DNA of 64,000 nucleotides from Sphingomonas sp. LY54 (GTDB lineage: Bacteria; Pseudomonadota; Alphaproteobacteria; Sphingomonadales; Sphingomonadaceae), in NCBI RefSeq assembly GCF_035594035.1, contig NZ_CP141588.1:1943501-2007500 (forward strand). Direction: 5' to 3'. Below the pieces are notes generated by a model. That model saw only the letters and a list, made by a program, of their open reading frames with translations, was not told the DNA's origin and ran no database searches. The position numbers and the translations under genes are program-made. Shown here in pieces: positions 8,231 to 16,860 of this stretch. Numbering within the stretch: position 1 is the stretch's first letter; each line of letters begins with the position of its first letter.

Positions 8231-9309
8231 GCCTGCTCGAACTTCCCTCGACCCGCGAGGAGGCGTGGCGCTGGAGCGACCTGTCGGCGCTTCCCGCTCT
8301 GCGCGACCGCGCGCCGTCCGGAGCGCTGCCCGAAAAGCTGCCATGGATCGACTGCGGCAGCGACGGCCCGCGCCTGCTGTTCGTCGACGGCGTCCTTGTC
8401 CCCGGGCAGAGCCGGCTCGGCCCGCTCGAGATCGGCAGCGTCACCTCCGACCCGGCCGATCACGCCCTCGGCCGCCTTGCCGGCGGCAAGGGCTGGACGC
8501 TGAAGCTCGGCCGCGATCATGCGCCGGCGGGCCTCGTCCAGATCGTCCACGTCACCACCGGCGGCGCCGACCATCTCGCGGTCGAGGTCGAGCTCGACGT
8601 CGATGCCCAGGCCTCGATCGTCGAGACCTATGTCGGCGACGGCTGGGCCAACCGCCTCGGCCAGTTCCGCCTGTTCAAGGGCGCCCGGCTGATGCTCGCC
8701 CGCCGCCTGCTCGGCGCCAGCGGTTTCGCCAGTCTCACCGATCGCGCCACCGTCGGCGAGGGCGCCAGCTTCGTGCTCACCACGCTCGCCGCCGGCGGCA
8801 GCGACACCCGTCTCGACGGCGAGGTCGCGATTACCGGCGATTCCGGCTTTGCCGAGGTCGGCGGCGCCTTGCTCGCGCGCGGCAAGCAGCGTCATGACGT
8901 CAATCTCGTCCTCCATCACAACGCCGTCGGCGGCGTCAGCCGCCAGCTCTGGCGCTCGGTCGCCGACGATCGCTCCACCTGCTCGGTCGCGGCCCGCGTC
9001 GAGGTCGCGCGCGGCGCGCAGAAGACCGACGGCGAGCAGTCGCTCAAGGGTCTGCTGCTCGCCCGCACCGCCACGATCAACGCCAAGCCCGAGCTCGAGA
9101 TCTTCGCAGACGACGTGAAATGCGCCCATGGCGCCACCGTCGGCGAGCTCGACAAGGCCGCGCTTTTCTACCTGCGCAGCCGCGGCGTCGCGCTCGAGGA
9201 GGCCAAGGCCCTGCTCACCCGCGCCTTCATCGCCGACGCGATCGACCGCATCGGCGAGGAGGCCGTGCGCGAGGCGTTCCACGCCGACGCCCAAAGCTGG
9301 TTCGGCTGA
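8227..9309 (+). CDS. sufD: Fe-S cluster assembly protein SufD
   Basis: 360-residue beta-helix paralogue of SufB that completes the SufBC2D scaffold and is needed for iron entry. Its conserved core is visible as 'GDGWANRLGQFRLFKGARLMLARRLL', 'ARGKQRHDVNLVLHHNAVGG', 'GAQKTDGEQSLKGLLLARTATINAKPELEIFADDVKCAHGATVGELD' (the cysteine and histidine there correspond to the conserved SufD positions) and 'ALFYLRSRGVALEEAKALLTRAFI'. It overlaps sufC by four bases and its stop overlaps the sufS start (TGATG). N-terminal sequence is more variable than SufB, as is normal. Confidence 0.95.
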   Translation: MSLLELPSTREEAWRWSDLSALPALRDRAPSGALPEKLPWIDCGSDGPRLLFVDGVLVPGQSRLGPLEIGSVTSDPADHALGRLAGGKGWTLKLGRDHAPAGLVQIVHVTTGGADHLAVEVELDVDAQASIVETYVGDGWANRLGQFRLFKGARLMLARRLLGASGFASLTDRATVGEGASFVLTTLAAGGSDTRLDGEVAITGDSGFAEVGGALLARGKQRHDVNLVLHHNAVGGVSRQLWRSVADDRSTCSVAARVEVARGAQKTDGEQSLKGLLLARTATINAKPELEIFADDVKCAHGATVGELDKAALFYLRSRGVALEEAKALLTRAFIADAIDRIGEEAVREAFHADAQSWFG

Positions 9310-10523
9310 TGGACGCGCTCGCCTCCACGCGGCCGCTCGACCGGCTCTCCGATTTCCCGGCGATCCCGGACGGCTGGGCCTATCTGGACACCGCCGCGAC
9401 CGCGCAGAAGCCGCGCGCGGTGATCGACGCGATCGCGCGCGCTTATGGCGAGAGCTATGCGACCGTCCATCGCGGCGTCTACCAGCGCTCGGCCGAGATG
9501 ACGGTGGCGTTCGAGGCTTCGCGTCGCCGCGTCGCGCGCTTCATCGGCGCCGCTTCGCCCGAGGAGGTCGTGTTCGTCCGCGGCGCGACGGAAGCCATCA
9601 ATCTCGTCGCGCAGAGCTGGGGCGGCACTGTCCTCAAGCCCGGCGACCGCATCCTGCTCTCGCAGCTCGAGCATCATTCGAACATCGTGCCGTGGCAGAT
9701 GATCGCCGAGCGCACCGGCGCCGAGATCGACGTCGTTCCGCTCGACGCGAACGGCCGCATCGATCTCGACGCGATGGAGGCGATGCTGACCGAGGGCCAC
9801 AAGATGGTGGCGCTCGCCCATGTCTCGAACGTGCTCGGCTCGGTGCTCGACGTGCCCCGTGCCGTTGCGCTCGCCCGCAAGGTCGGCGCCAAGGTGCTGC
9901 TCGACGGCTGCCAGGCGGTGCCGAGGATGCCGGTCGACGTCGCCGCGCTCGGCTGCGACTTCTACGTCTTCTCAGGCCACAAGCTTTACGGCCCGACCGG
10001 GATCGGCGTGCTCTGGGGACGCGCCGACCTGCTCGATGCCATGCCGCCGATGCAGGGCGGCGGCGCGATGATCGACAAGGTGACATTCGCCCGGACGACC
10101 TACGCTCCCCCGCCGGCGCGGTTCGAGGCAGGAACGCCGCACGTCGTCGGCGTGATCGGCCTCCACGCAGCGATCGATTATGTCGAGGAGATCGGCCTCG
10201 AGGCGATCCATGCTCACGAGACGGCTCTGGTTGGCGCGGCGCGCGAGGGTCTTTCCACTATCAACAGCCTGCGCGTCTTCGGGCCCGAGGACAGCGCCGG
10301 CATCGTCAGCTTCGCGCTCGAAGGGGTTCATCCCCACGATATCGGCACCATATTGGACGAAGAGCATGTGGCGATCCGCGCGGGGCATCATTGCGCGCAG
10401 CCCTTGATGGAGCATCTCGGCGTCGACGCCACCGCGCGCGCCAGCTTCGGGGTCTATAATTGCAGGCAGGATGTCGAGGCGCTGGTGCACGGCATCGAGC
10501 GGGTGACGAGAATTTTTGGATGA
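9309..10523 (+). CDS. sufS: Cysteine desulfurase SufS
   Basis: 404-residue PLP enzyme that removes sulfur from cysteine and passes it to the SufBCD scaffold. The PLP lysine is K225 in 'VFSGHKLYGPTG', and the catalytic cysteine is C362 in 'RAGHHCAQPLMEHLG'; both contexts are those of the group II (SufS) class. The substrate-binding stretch 'QLEHHSNIVPWQ' is also intact. The start overlaps the sufD stop by one base and the stop overlaps the next gene by four. No sufE or sufU partner is seen in the window, so the sulfur acceptor must be encoded elsewhere or be replaced. Confidence 0.96.
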   Translation: MDALASTRPLDRLSDFPAIPDGWAYLDTAATAQKPRAVIDAIARAYGESYATVHRGVYQRSAEMTVAFEASRRRVARFIGAASPEEVVFVRGATEAINLVAQSWGGTVLKPGDRILLSQLEHHSNIVPWQMIAERTGAEIDVVPLDANGRIDLDAMEAMLTEGHKMVALAHVSNVLGSVLDVPRAVALARKVGAKVLLDGCQAVPRMPVDVAALGCDFYVFSGHKLYGPTGIGVLWGRADLLDAMPPMQGGGAMIDKVTFARTTYAPPPARFEAGTPHVVGVIGLHAAIDYVEEIGLEAIHAHETALVGAAREGLSTINSLRVFGPEDSAGIVSFALEGVHPHDIGTILDEEHVAIRAGHHCAQPLMEHLGVDATARASFGVYNCRQDVEALVHGIERVTRIFG

Positions 10524-10975
10524 ACGAGGAACGCAAGATCGAGATCGAGGAAGTCAGCGAGGCGCCCAAGCCGCCCAAGGCCCGCGTCGAGCAGGATTAT
10601 GAGCGCAAGCGCGACTATCTCGCCGGGTTCCTCGCGCAGCAGCCGGCCGAGGCGACCCCGGTCGAGCCGGGCGGCGATCTCTACGAGGCCGTGATCGACG
10701 CGCTGAAGGAGATTTACGACCCCGAGATCCCGGTCAACATCTACGATCTCGGCCTGATCTACGACGTCCAGATCAGCGCGGAGAACCACGCCAAGGTGTT
10801 GATGACGCTGACCACGCCCAACTGCCCGGTGGCGGAATCGATGCCCGGCGAGGTCGAGCTGCGCGTCGGCGCGGTGCCCGGCGTTGGTGATGCGGAGGTC
10901 GAGCTCGTCTGGGATCCGCCCTGGGACCCGCAGAAGATGAGCGACGAAGCCAAGCTCGAACTGGGAATGCTGTGA
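10520..10975 (+). CDS. SufT-like DUF59 (MIP18-family) Fe-S assembly protein
   Basis: 151 residues. The first 50 residues are charged and variable; the rest is a DUF59 domain with 'LKEIYDPEIPVNIYDLGLIYDV' and 'LTTPNCPVAESMPGEVE', whose cysteine is the conserved residue of the family, ending in 'VELVWDPPWDPQKMSDEAKLELGM'. DUF59 proteins located in suf operons are maturation factors that help deliver clusters to client proteins. It overlaps sufS by four bases (ATGA), so it belongs to the same operon. The name SufT is used for this family in other bacteria; equivalence here rests on domain and position. Confidence 0.88.
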   Translation: MNEERKIEIEEVSEAPKPPKARVEQDYERKRDYLAGFLAQQPAEATPVEPGGDLYEAVIDALKEIYDPEIPVNIYDLGLIYDVQISAENHAKVLMTLTTPNCPVAESMPGEVELRVGAVPGVGDAEVELVWDPPWDPQKMSDEAKLELGML

Positions 10976-10980
10976 TTGTC

Positions 10981-11081
10981 TCCCCTCCCGCTTGCGGGAG
11001 GGGATTAAGGGGTGGGGCGAGCGGAGCGAGCTATCTGTCTCCGCCAGGCCCACCCCCGCCCCTCCCGCAAGCGGGAGGGGA
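10981..11081. repeat. Palindromic repeat, family B copy 1 (inside suf operon)
   Basis: Two hairpins of the same sequence type bracket the gap between the sufT-like and sufA-like genes: CCCCTCCCGC/GCGGGAGGGG at 10982-11003 and again at 11059-11080. Between them, GGGGTGGGG is matched by CCCACCCCC in inverse orientation, so the whole element of about 100 bases is a long imperfect palindrome. A related element is at 26581-26688. The right hairpin ends 15 bases before the next ATG. Confidence 0.75.
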
Positions 11082-11095
11082 GAGAAGGAAGAAGG

Positions 11096-11458
11096 ATGAA
11101 CGAGACCACCACCAAGACCCGCGCCCGCCCGGCGGCCTTGATCCTGACGCCCACGGCCGAGGCGCGCATCGCCGAGCTGATGGGCAAGGCGCCCGAAGGC
11201 ACGGTTGGCGTCAAGCTGTCGACGCCGCGCCGCGGCTGCTCGGGCCTCGCTTATTCGGTCGACTATGTGTCCGAGGAAAAGCCGTTCGACGAGAAGATCG
11301 AGACGCCCGGCGGCACCTTCTACGTCGACGGCGCCTCGATCCTCTATCTGATCGGCTCGACCATGGACTGGGTCGAGGACGATTTCACCGCCGGCTTCGT
11401 GTTCGCCAACCCCAACGCCAAGGGCGCCTGCGGCTGCGGCGAGAGCTTCACGGTCTGA
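11096..11458 (+). CDS. SufA/IscA-type Fe-S carrier (HesB family)
   Basis: 120-residue A-type carrier that accepts clusters from SufBCD and hands them to apoproteins. The three conserved ligand cysteines are present: one in 'TPRRGCSGLAYSV' and two in the C-terminal 'GACGCGESF'. The N-terminal extension of about 20 residues (MNETTTKTRARPAALIL) is poorly conserved in the family. The start at 11096 is supported by GGAAGAAGG just upstream. A 120-base palindromic repeat separates it from the sufT-like gene, so it may be transcribed with the operon at a lower level. Whether it is SufA or ErpA by function cannot be told from sequence. Confidence 0.92.
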   Translation: MNETTTKTRARPAALILTPTAEARIAELMGKAPEGTVGVKLSTPRRGCSGLAYSVDYVSEEKPFDEKIETPGGTFYVDGASILYLIGSTMDWVEDDFTAGFVFANPNAKGACGCGESFTV

Positions 11459-11482
11459 ATCTCCCCCGCCGCGGCGTGGGGC

Positions 11483-12814
11483 TTATTGCGCCGGGAAGAG
11501 CTGTCGCGTGCCGCCCATCTTGTGGACGGCGCCGCGGCGCATCACGAAGTCGACCTGCTGCAGCCGCGTCACGTCGTCGAGCGGGCTGCCGCTGACGGCG
11601 ATGATGTCGGCGTCCTTGCCCGGTTCGATCGTACCGAGGCTTGCGGAGCGCCCGAGCAGGTCGGCGGCATTGACGGACGCGGCCTGGATCGCCGCCATCG
11701 GCGTCATGCCGGCGTCGACCATCAGCTTGAACTCCTGGGCGTTGATGCCGTGCGGCGGCACGCCGCTGTCGGTGCCGAACGCGACCTTCACCCCGGCTTT
11801 GTAGGCGCGGACGTGGCTGCTGCGCGCGACCGCGGCGGCTTCCTCGGCCTTCTTGAGCGAAGCCGGCGGCCGGTCGCCCTTGCGGGCCTGGGCGAGCGCC
11901 GCGATCGGCGCGATCATCGTCGGCACCAGATAGGCGCCCTTCTGCTTGAACAGGGCGGTGGTCTCGTCGTCGATGAAGGTACCGTGCTCGATTGAATCGA
12001 CGCCGGCGCGCAAGGCGGTGTCGATCCCGTCCTTGCCGTGGGCGTGGGCGGTGACCTTGCGGCCGAACGATTTGGCGGTCTGGACGATCGCCTCCATCTC
12101 GTCGGCGAACATCTGGCGAGCCAGACCGCCGGCGACGTTGCTGTTGACCCCGCCGGTCGCGGCGAACTTGATCACTTCGGCGCCCTGGGCGATCTGGGCA
12201 CGCACCGCCTCGCGGCACGCCGCGGGTCCGTTGCAGACATTGTCGGCCCGCGCGTGGGCGGCGTCGGTGAGGTCGCGGTTGAGGCCGTTGGCGTCGCCGT
12301 GGCCGGCCGAAACCGAGATCATGCGGCCGGCCGGGACGATGGTCGGCCCCTCGATCTCGCCGGCATTGATAAAGTCGCGCAGCGTAGCGATGCCGCGTGC
12401 CTCGCCGCCGAGGTCGCGGACGGTGGTGAAGCCGGCATTGAGCGTGGTGCGCGCGTTGCGGGCGGCGATCAGCACGCCGTCCTCGTAGTCGCGCCCGGAT
12501 CCCTCGAGCCTGGCCTTCAGCGGATCGCCCTCGCTGTAGAGGTGGACGTGCATGTCGATCAGGCCCGGCATCACGAACCGGTCGCGCAGGTCGACGACGC
12601 GCGCCCCGGCCGGGGCCTCGGCGAAGCCGTCCTGCACCGACGCGATCTTGCCGTTCTGGATGACGATCGTGGAGGCGCCGCGCGGCCGCTGGCCCGGTTT
12701 GTCGAGCAGCTGGCCGGCATGGATCACGGTGGTAGCGCCTGCCGGAGCCGCCGGCTGGGCCAGTGCCGGCGACGCCGCAAGCGAGAGAGCGAGCGCGATA
12801 CCGAGTCTCTTCAT
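11483..12814 (-). CDS. Secreted metal-dependent amidohydrolase (imidazolonepropionase/prolidase-like), paralogue 1
   Basis: 443 residues with a signal peptide (MKRLGIALALSLAASPALAQ). The amidohydrolase TIM-barrel shows the metal-binding 'GLIDMHVHLYSEG', 'AHAHGKDGIDTALRAGVDSIEHGT' and the catalytic aspartate in 'FGTDSGVPPHG'. This subgroup includes Xaa-Pro dipeptidases and organophosphate-acting enzymes; the real substrate cannot be told. It converges on the sufA-like gene with a 24-base gap. A close paralogue lies at 26691-27965 and shares the same motif order, including a near-identical DNA stretch around the HVHL motif. Confidence 0.85.
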   Translation of the reverse strand: MKRLGIALALSLAASPALAQPAAPAGATTVIHAGQLLDKPGQRPRGASTIVIQNGKIASVQDGFAEAPAGARVVDLRDRFVMPGLIDMHVHLYSEGDPLKARLEGSGRDYEDGVLIAARNARTTLNAGFTTVRDLGGEARGIATLRDFINAGEIEGPTIVPAGRMISVSAGHGDANGLNRDLTDAAHARADNVCNGPAACREAVRAQIAQGAEVIKFAATGGVNSNVAGGLARQMFADEMEAIVQTAKSFGRKVTAHAHGKDGIDTALRAGVDSIEHGTFIDDETTALFKQKGAYLVPTMIAPIAALAQARKGDRPPASLKKAEEAAAVARSSHVRAYKAGVKVAFGTDSGVPPHGINAQEFKLMVDAGMTPMAAIQAASVNAADLLGRSASLGTIEPGKDADIIAVSGSPLDDVTRLQQVDFVMRRGAVHKMGGTRQLFPAQ

Positions 12815-12887
12815 AGCATTCCCCTGTATTTTCGGGGGATGCTAGTGGGCGATCGGCGCCATCGCCAGCGCCAATCCGGAGCGGCCG

Positions 12888-15188
12888 CTAGAACCCGAGC
12901 GTGAAGCGGATCGCGCCGCCGATATCGTCGCCCATCGCCTCGACATGGCCCGGCTCCTTGCGCAGGAACAGGTTGGCGCCGAGGTCGCCGCCGAGCAGGC
13001 CGACGCTGTAGGCCGCTTCGAAGTCGATTTCGCGGCCGGTCGGGGCGAGGTTGAAGAAGCGCTGTTCGTAGCCGACCGCTCCGGTGTCGTAATCGTAGCT
13101 GACCGGCATGGTGACGTCGAACCCGCCCGAACGGACGCGCAGCGGCTGCATCACGCGGAACGCGAGCTTGTCGCCGCGCACGAACGCATTGGTCTTGGCC
13201 ACGTCGAATGCCCAGGCATCGGTCGAAAGCCGGCCGCGGTCGACCAAAGCGCCGGTTCCCGCCAGGCCGGTCCAGCCGCGCCGGTAGCTGGCGAAGGCGC
13301 CCCAGCCGCGGCCCAGGTCGAACGATGCCGAAGCGTCGGCGAAGGTCGTCGCCGCGCCGCCGCCGGCAAAGGCGCTGCTGAAGCGGCCGCCGAGCGTCGT
13401 GCTCTCCTCGTCGAGCCGCGACAGACCGACCGAGACCAAGGCAGGGCCGATGCGATGGTCGGCGGTGACGGTGCTGATGCTGTAGCCCGGCTGGCGGAGC
13501 GATTGCCGCACCCCCTGGTTCCAGATCTCGCCGCGCTCGGCGGTGACGGTCACGCCCAGCGGTCCCACCATCTGCCGTACGCCGACGGCGCTGCCGGCAT
13601 CGGCCTGGAAGCCCGACCGCGCCATCGGGTCGCGCGCGACCAGGAACGCATTGTTGTGGTGGCCGGACAGGCGCTGCTGCAGCGTCCGCCCACTTTCGGA
13701 GAAGCCGAAGGCGACCGCGGTCTGCGGGGTGATGCGGCTCAGTGCTATGCCGGCGACCGCCTTGGCCTCGCGGCTGTCTTCGTAGCTGAGGCCAGTCTGG
13801 GCGAGCCCGACCATCGGCCGGCCGTCGAAGCGACGGTCGACCGTCAGCGTCACCGACAGCGCGCCGTTGCCGGCCGATGCGGTGCGCAGCCTTCCAGCGA
13901 GCGACTGGGCGAGCGGCCTTTCCTGCGGCGCCCGCGCCAGCGTGCGGGCGAGGTCGACCGCATAGGCGCGCGAATAGCCGTCGAGGATGATCGCGCCCGC
14001 CATCTTGCCGGTGGCATCGCCCATCGCGCCCGATCCCTGGCCGTTATCCGTGGTCGAGACCGGCATGCTGCTGCCGGCGAGGCTGGTCTGTCCCTGCGGC
14101 TGGAAGGCGCGGGCGATGTTGAGGATGCCGTTGCCGAAGACGCCGTCCACGCCGACCGCGCCGGCGTCGTCGGCGGTGGTCAGCAGCAATCGCACGATCT
14201 GCGCCCCGGTCAGGTTGGGAAAGGCGCTCGCCAGCAGCGCCACCGCGCCGCTGATGATCGGGGTCGAGAAGGAGGTGCCGCTGTAGAGCAGCGCCTGGCC
14301 GTTATGGTCGAACGTTCGGATTTGCGTGCCCAGCGCGGTCAAATAATGGGTTGCGCCGGTGCCGGCCCGGTTCGAAAAATCGGCCAATTGGCGCGCCGCG
14401 TCGTGTGCGCCGGCGATGATCACCAAGCCGTTGCCCGCGCGCTGCGCCGATTGCAGGGCGAAGCCGCCGGGATTGCCGCCGGTCGCTTCCTTGCCCTCGT
14501 TGCCCGCCGACATGACGATGACGATCCCGGCCGCGGTGGCGCGGCTGATGGCGCCGAGCACGGTGCTTCCGGCGCTTTCGCCGCCGAGCGAGATGTTGAT
14601 CACGCGGGCGCCGTTGCCGCGCGCGATGTCGATCGCCCGGGCGATGTCGGCGTCGCTGTGCTGGCAGCCGTCGTCGGGGTCGCAGTCGGTTGCCTTGGCC
14701 GTGTTGAGCGACAGGATCCGCGATTCGAACGCGACGCCCATCATGCCCGATCCGTTGCGCGCGGCGGCGGCGGTCCCGGCGACGGCGGTGCCGTGACCCT
14801 CGGTATCGACGACGCCGCGGTTGGCGGCCACGTCCTGACTGGCCGGGTGGATCCGGCCGGCGAATTCGGGGAGCGCGGGATTGATGCCGCTGTCGACGAT
14901 GCCGATCGTGATTCCCTGGCCGCGGCCGCCCGCATTGTACGCGCTGATCGCTCCGGCCGCGCTGGCGCCGTTGGAGCGGCCATATTCCGCGTCATTATAG
15001 TTCACGCTCGTCGGCGGCGGGGGTGGCGGCGGCGGAGGGGGAGGCGGCGGCGGTGGGGGCGGCGGAGCCGCGGGCGCCACCGGGGTCGGCGCCGGGCGGG
15101 CACCGCCTCCGCCGCCGCAACCGCCGAGGGCGAGCGCAACGACGCAGACCGACAGAATCAGCGTCTTCCTGGTCAGACCCGCGCCCAT
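12888..15188 (-). CDS. Lipidated S8 (subtilisin-like) serine protease autotransporter
   Basis: 766 residues. A lipoprotein signal ends at Cys24 (LALGGC), followed by Gly-rich and Pro-rich linkers with 18 consecutive prolines (residues 42-59). The subtilisin domain covers about 64-360 with the triad Asp99 (GIVDSGIN), His132 (GHGTAVAG) and Ser306 (YSGTSFSTP). The remaining ~300 residues alternate polar and hydrophobic positions and end in 'GGAIRFTLGF', a beta-barrel signature with terminal Phe. This matches lipidated subtilisin autotransporters of the NalP/SphB1 type, which process other surface proteins. AGGGG lies 8 bases upstream of the ATG. It is divergent from the HAD gene across 104 bases. 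Confidence 0.88.
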   Translation of the reverse strand: MGAGLTRKTLILSVCVVALALGGCGGGGGARPAPTPVAPAAPPPPPPPPPPPPPPPPPPTSVNYNDAEYGRSNGASAAGAISAYNAGGRGQGITIGIVDSGINPALPEFAGRIHPASQDVAANRGVVDTEGHGTAVAGTAAAARNGSGMMGVAFESRILSLNTAKATDCDPDDGCQHSDADIARAIDIARGNGARVINISLGGESAGSTVLGAISRATAAGIVIVMSAGNEGKEATGGNPGGFALQSAQRAGNGLVIIAGAHDAARQLADFSNRAGTGATHYLTALGTQIRTFDHNGQALLYSGTSFSTPIISGAVALLASAFPNLTGAQIVRLLLTTADDAGAVGVDGVFGNGILNIARAFQPQGQTSLAGSSMPVSTTDNGQGSGAMGDATGKMAGAIILDGYSRAYAVDLARTLARAPQERPLAQSLAGRLRTASAGNGALSVTLTVDRRFDGRPMVGLAQTGLSYEDSREAKAVAGIALSRITPQTAVAFGFSESGRTLQQRLSGHHNNAFLVARDPMARSGFQADAGSAVGVRQMVGPLGVTVTAERGEIWNQGVRQSLRQPGYSISTVTADHRIGPALVSVGLSRLDEESTTLGGRFSSAFAGGGAATTFADASASFDLGRGWGAFASYRRGWTGLAGTGALVDRGRLSTDAWAFDVAKTNAFVRGDKLAFRVMQPLRVRSGGFDVTMPVSYDYDTGAVGYEQRFFNLAPTGREIDFEAAYSVGLLGGDLGANLFLRKEPGHVEAMGDDIGGAIRFTLGF
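15012..15065. repeat. CCN triplet tract encoding 18 prolines
   Basis: 54 bases inside the protease autotransporter gene encode an uninterrupted run of 18 prolines, using mixed CCG, CCC, CCA and CCT codons. It forms the linker between the lipidated N-terminus and the protease domain. The mixed codons make slippage less likely than in a pure repeat, but the length may vary between strains. Confidence 0.85.
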
Positions 15189-15292
15189 AAGCAGCCCCTA
15201 TAAGTCTTTGCGATAACGTGAAAATCTTAATGCTCGTTAAACCCATCATGCTTTCATTTTGCTGAAGAACCCTTACCGGGTTAGGGGCAGCC

Positions 15293-15964
15293 ATGCTCCC
15301 CGCCCTGCGCCACATCGACTGCTGGATCTTCGATCTCGACAACAGCCTCTATCCGGCCTCTGCCAATCTGTTCGAGCTGATCGACATCCGCATGGGCGCC
15401 TTCATCGAGCGCCTGCTCGGTGTCGATCCGGTCGAGGCGCGCCGCGTCCAGAAACATTATTTCCACGAACATGGCACGACCCTGGCCGGGCTGATGGCGG
15501 CCAACGGCGTCGATCCGCACGATTTCCTGGCTTATGTACACGATATCGATCTCGCGCGCATCTCCGCCGATCCGGATGTCGCCGCGGCGATCGCCCGACT
15601 GCCGGGCCGGCGCATGATCTTCACCAATGGCGACGTGGACTATGCCGGCCGGGTGCTGGGCAAGCTCGGCCTCGGCGACCTGTTCGACGAGGTCCACGAC
15701 ATCCACGCGATGAACTACGTGCCCAAGCCCAATCCCGCTCCCTACGAAGCGATGTGCGCGCTCTACGGCATCGATCCTACGCGCGCTCTGTTCGTCGAGG
15801 ACATGGCCCGCAACCTCGAGCCCGCCAAGGCGCTCGGCATGACCACGGTATGGATCGACAACGGGTCCGAACGCGGCGATTACGGCGCCGACCCGGCCTT
15901 TATCGATTATCACATCGCCGATATCGGCGCCTGGCTGAACGAGATTCTAGGGGAAGAGCAATGA
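15293..15964 (+). CDS. HAD-superfamily hydrolase, pyrimidine 5'-nucleotidase-like
   Basis: 223 residues. HAD motif I is '[13 protein letters not shown]' with the nucleophilic aspartate, motif II is '[13 protein letters not shown]', motif III is the lysine in '[14 protein letters not shown]' and motif IV is '[19 protein letters not shown]'. The 'DLDNSLYP' form of motif I and the overall length match the pyrimidine 5'-nucleotidase (SDT1-like) subgroup, which dephosphorylates UMP/CMP-type nucleotides. AGGGG stands 5 bases before the ATG. The last four bases overlap the dapD start, so it is cotranslated with a lysine/peptidoglycan gene; no direct pathway link is apparent. Confidence 0.87.
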   Translation: MLPALRHIDCWIFDLDNSLYPASANLFELIDIRMGAFIERLLGVDPVEARRVQKHYFHEHGTTLAGLMAANGVDPHDFLAYVHDIDLARISADPDVAAAIARLPGRRMIFTNGDVDYAGRVLGKLGLGDLFDEVHDIHAMNYVPKPNPAPYEAMCALYGIDPTRALFVEDMARNLEPAKALGMTTVWIDNGSERGDYGADPAFIDYHIADIGAWLNEILGEEQ

Positions 15965-16788
15965 CCGACGACCTTCGCGCCACCATCGAGCAGGCCTGGG
16001 ACGACCGGGATTCGATCGGCCCCGACACCAAGGGCCCCGTGCGCCAGGCCGTGGACGCTGCCCTCGCCGCGCTCGATTCCGGCGCGGCGCGTGTCGCCGA
16101 AAAGGGCGCCGACGGCTGGACGGTCAATCAGTGGCTGAAGAAGGCCGTCCTCCTCTCCTTCCGCCTCAACCCGATGGAGACGATCTCCGGCGCGCCGGGC
16201 GCGGCCCATTGGTGGGACAAGGTGCCGTCCAAGTTCAGCGGCTGGGACGCGAGCCATTTCCAGGCCGCCGGCTTCCGCGCGGTGCCGGGCGCGATCGTCC
16301 GCCGCGGCGCCTTCGTGGGCAAGGGCGCGGTGCTGATGCCGAGCTTCGTCAATATCGGCGCCCATGTCGGCGAGGGCACGATGGTCGATACCTGGGCGAC
16401 GGTCGGCAGTTGCGCCCAGATCGGCGCCAACGTCCATATTTCGGGCGGCGCCGGCATCGGCGGCGTGCTGGAGCCGCTGCAGGCCGGTCCCGTCATCATC
16501 GAGGATAATTGCTTCATCGGCGCGCGTTCCGAAGTCGCCGAAGGCGTGGTCGTGGAGGAGGGCGCCGTGCTCTCGATGGGCGTGTTCCTCGGCGCCTCGA
16601 CCAAGATCGTCGACCGTGCGAGCGGCGAGATCTTCATCGGCCGCGTGCCGGCTTATTCGGTCGTCGTGCCGGGCGCGCTGCCTTCGAAGGACGGCACGGG
16701 CCCGAGCCTCGCCTGCGCGGTCATCGTCAAGCGCGTCGATGCCCAGACCCGGTCCAAGACCAGTATCAACGAGTTGCTGCGCGACTGA
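15961..16788 (+). CDS. dapD: 2,3,4,5-tetrahydropyridine-2,6-dicarboxylate N-succinyltransferase
   Basis: 275 residues, the usual DapD length. It transfers succinyl from succinyl-CoA to tetrahydrodipicolinate in the diaminopimelate/lysine route that feeds peptidoglycan. The N-terminal helical part (residues 1-100) ends in '[20 protein letters not shown]', and the left-handed beta-helix hexapeptide repeats cover about 105-240 ('[40 protein letters not shown]'). The tail '[17 protein letters not shown]' matches the family. The ATG at 15961 overlaps the HAD gene stop (ATGA). It is followed by a possible weak terminator at 16790. Confidence 0.97.
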   Translation: MTDDLRATIEQAWDDRDSIGPDTKGPVRQAVDAALAALDSGAARVAEKGADGWTVNQWLKKAVLLSFRLNPMETISGAPGAAHWWDKVPSKFSGWDASHFQAAGFRAVPGAIVRRGAFVGKGAVLMPSFVNIGAHVGEGTMVDTWATVGSCAQIGANVHISGGAGIGGVLEPLQAGPVIIEDNCFIGARSEVAEGVVVEEGAVLSMGVFLGASTKIVDRASGEIFIGRVPAYSVVVPGALPSKDGTGPSLACAVIVKRVDAQTRSKTSINELLRD

Positions 16789-16789
16789 C

Positions 16790-16811
16790 GATAAGGCCCG
16801 CTTATCATTTT
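16790..16811 (+). terminator. Possible intrinsic terminator after dapD
   Basis: GATAAG (16790-16795) pairs with CTTATC (16801-16806) around a GCCCG loop and is followed by ATTTT. The stem is only 6 bp and AT-rich, so it is weak for this GC-rich genome, but its position right after the dapD stop fits. Confidence 0.4.
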
Positions 16812-16860
16812 GACCGCACGTTTCGTGAGGCGGCGGCGGTGAAAGCCGTTAAGGGCGGGC

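Noticed and set aside
15189..15292. TTAA-N6-TTAA between the protease and HAD genes as a CtrA site
   Set aside because: The spacer is 6, not 7, so it does not match the CtrA consensus. It may be an AT-rich promoter element, but there is no stronger support.
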